From: Acidimicrobiaceae bacterium
GTDB taxonomy: Bacteria; Actinomycetota; Acidimicrobiia; Acidimicrobiales; RAAP-2
Assembly: GCA_003138895.1 (NCBI GenBank)
Contig: PLHJ01000018.1
Span: forward strand, 512 to 54,087
Reading direction: 5' to 3'
DNA length: 53,576 bases
The position numbers and the translations under genes are program-made. The notes beneath the pieces were generated by a model. The model did no database searches and had not been told where the DNA came from. It saw nothing but the letters and a program-made list of their open reading frames with translations. Of the stretch, positions 53,532 through 53,576 are shown one piece after another. Position 1 is the stretch's first letter. The number at the start of each line of letters is the position of its first letter.

Positions 53532-53576
53532 CTATTTGGCGAGTGCCCCAAGCGCCACGACCGGCACTATCAAGTC
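53532..53576 (-). CDS. Partial C-terminus of a further gene
   Basis: On the - strand the last 45 bases read ...DLIVPVVALGALAK followed by TAG at 53532-53534. The frame is open to the window edge. It would converge on thiL with 11 bases between the stops, in keeping with the tight layout. The family cannot be told. Confidence 0.4.
   Translation of the reverse strand, partial: DLIVPVVALGALAK

Overview
The window looks like a stretch of chromosome from a fairly streamlined actinobacterium, probably from the class Acidimicrobiia or a close relative. That placement is an inference from the gene families seen: GTP-type PEP carboxykinase, a FolP2-like dihydropteroate synthase homologue, a PAC2-family protein, a DUF3054 membrane protein, DrrA/DrrB-like ABC systems and a single-chain glycyl-tRNA synthetase. 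It also rests on the many genes whose -10 hexamer (TANNNT) lies 6-8 bases before the start codon, the arrangement of leaderless actinobacterial mRNAs. No rRNA, CRISPR array, transposase or phage gene is visible.

Left part (1-8313). Two very small ORFs and a two-helix membrane protein occupy the first kilobase. A GC-richer block follows (about 1.3-8.2 kb). It encodes an APC-superfamily amino-acid permease, a glutamate:GABA-antiporter-like permease, a small anchored protein, a C69 dipeptidase and a P-type proton ATPase cut off in mid-domain. The ATPase homology stops about 40 bases before the 3' end of an intact tRNA-Ala(GGC) gene, so this may be the right-hand end of an integrated segment.

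Core part (8.4-41 kb). This holds a DUF1330-like protein, leuS, a YgjP-like metallopeptidase, a membrane glycosyltransferase-like protein, a PAC2/kinase pair, a thioredoxin-TPR/folP2/holA operon, rpsT and lepA. A long overlapping operon then runs hrcA-dnaJ-rsmE-HIT-phoH-ybeY-corC-era-trmO under a CIRCE element. After it come dinG, uppS-(small membrane gene)-recO, a photolyase with hemW, glyS, a thioesterase, a DrrAB-like exporter, dnaG with a divergent sigma-70-type gene, tRNA-Asn and a CAU-anticodon tRNA. These genes serve translation, ribosome maturation, replication and protein quality control. Most same-strand junctions overlap by 1-4 bases, which suggests translational coupling.

Right part (41-53.6 kb). 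This is more accessory: a secreted protein of unknown family, a small membrane protein, an HSL-type esterase, a DUF3054 protein, a low-affinity-iron-permease-like protein, a GH13 alpha-glucosidase, a second ABC-2 exporter, a small secreted protein, a DUF1295 (steroid-5-alpha-reductase-like) protein, an MFS transporter, GTP-PEPCK, thiL and the tail of a further gene.

Two layout rules run through the window. Unrelated genes share the same leaderless promoter spacing. Most convergent gene pairs have stop codons that overlap by exactly 4 bases or lie within 3 bases of each other, leaving no room for conventional terminators between them. I see no clear undescribed multi-gene system. The strongest leads are the tRNA-linked truncated block, the shared-stop architecture, the divergent sigma factor after dnaG, and the small genes that these layout rules reveal.
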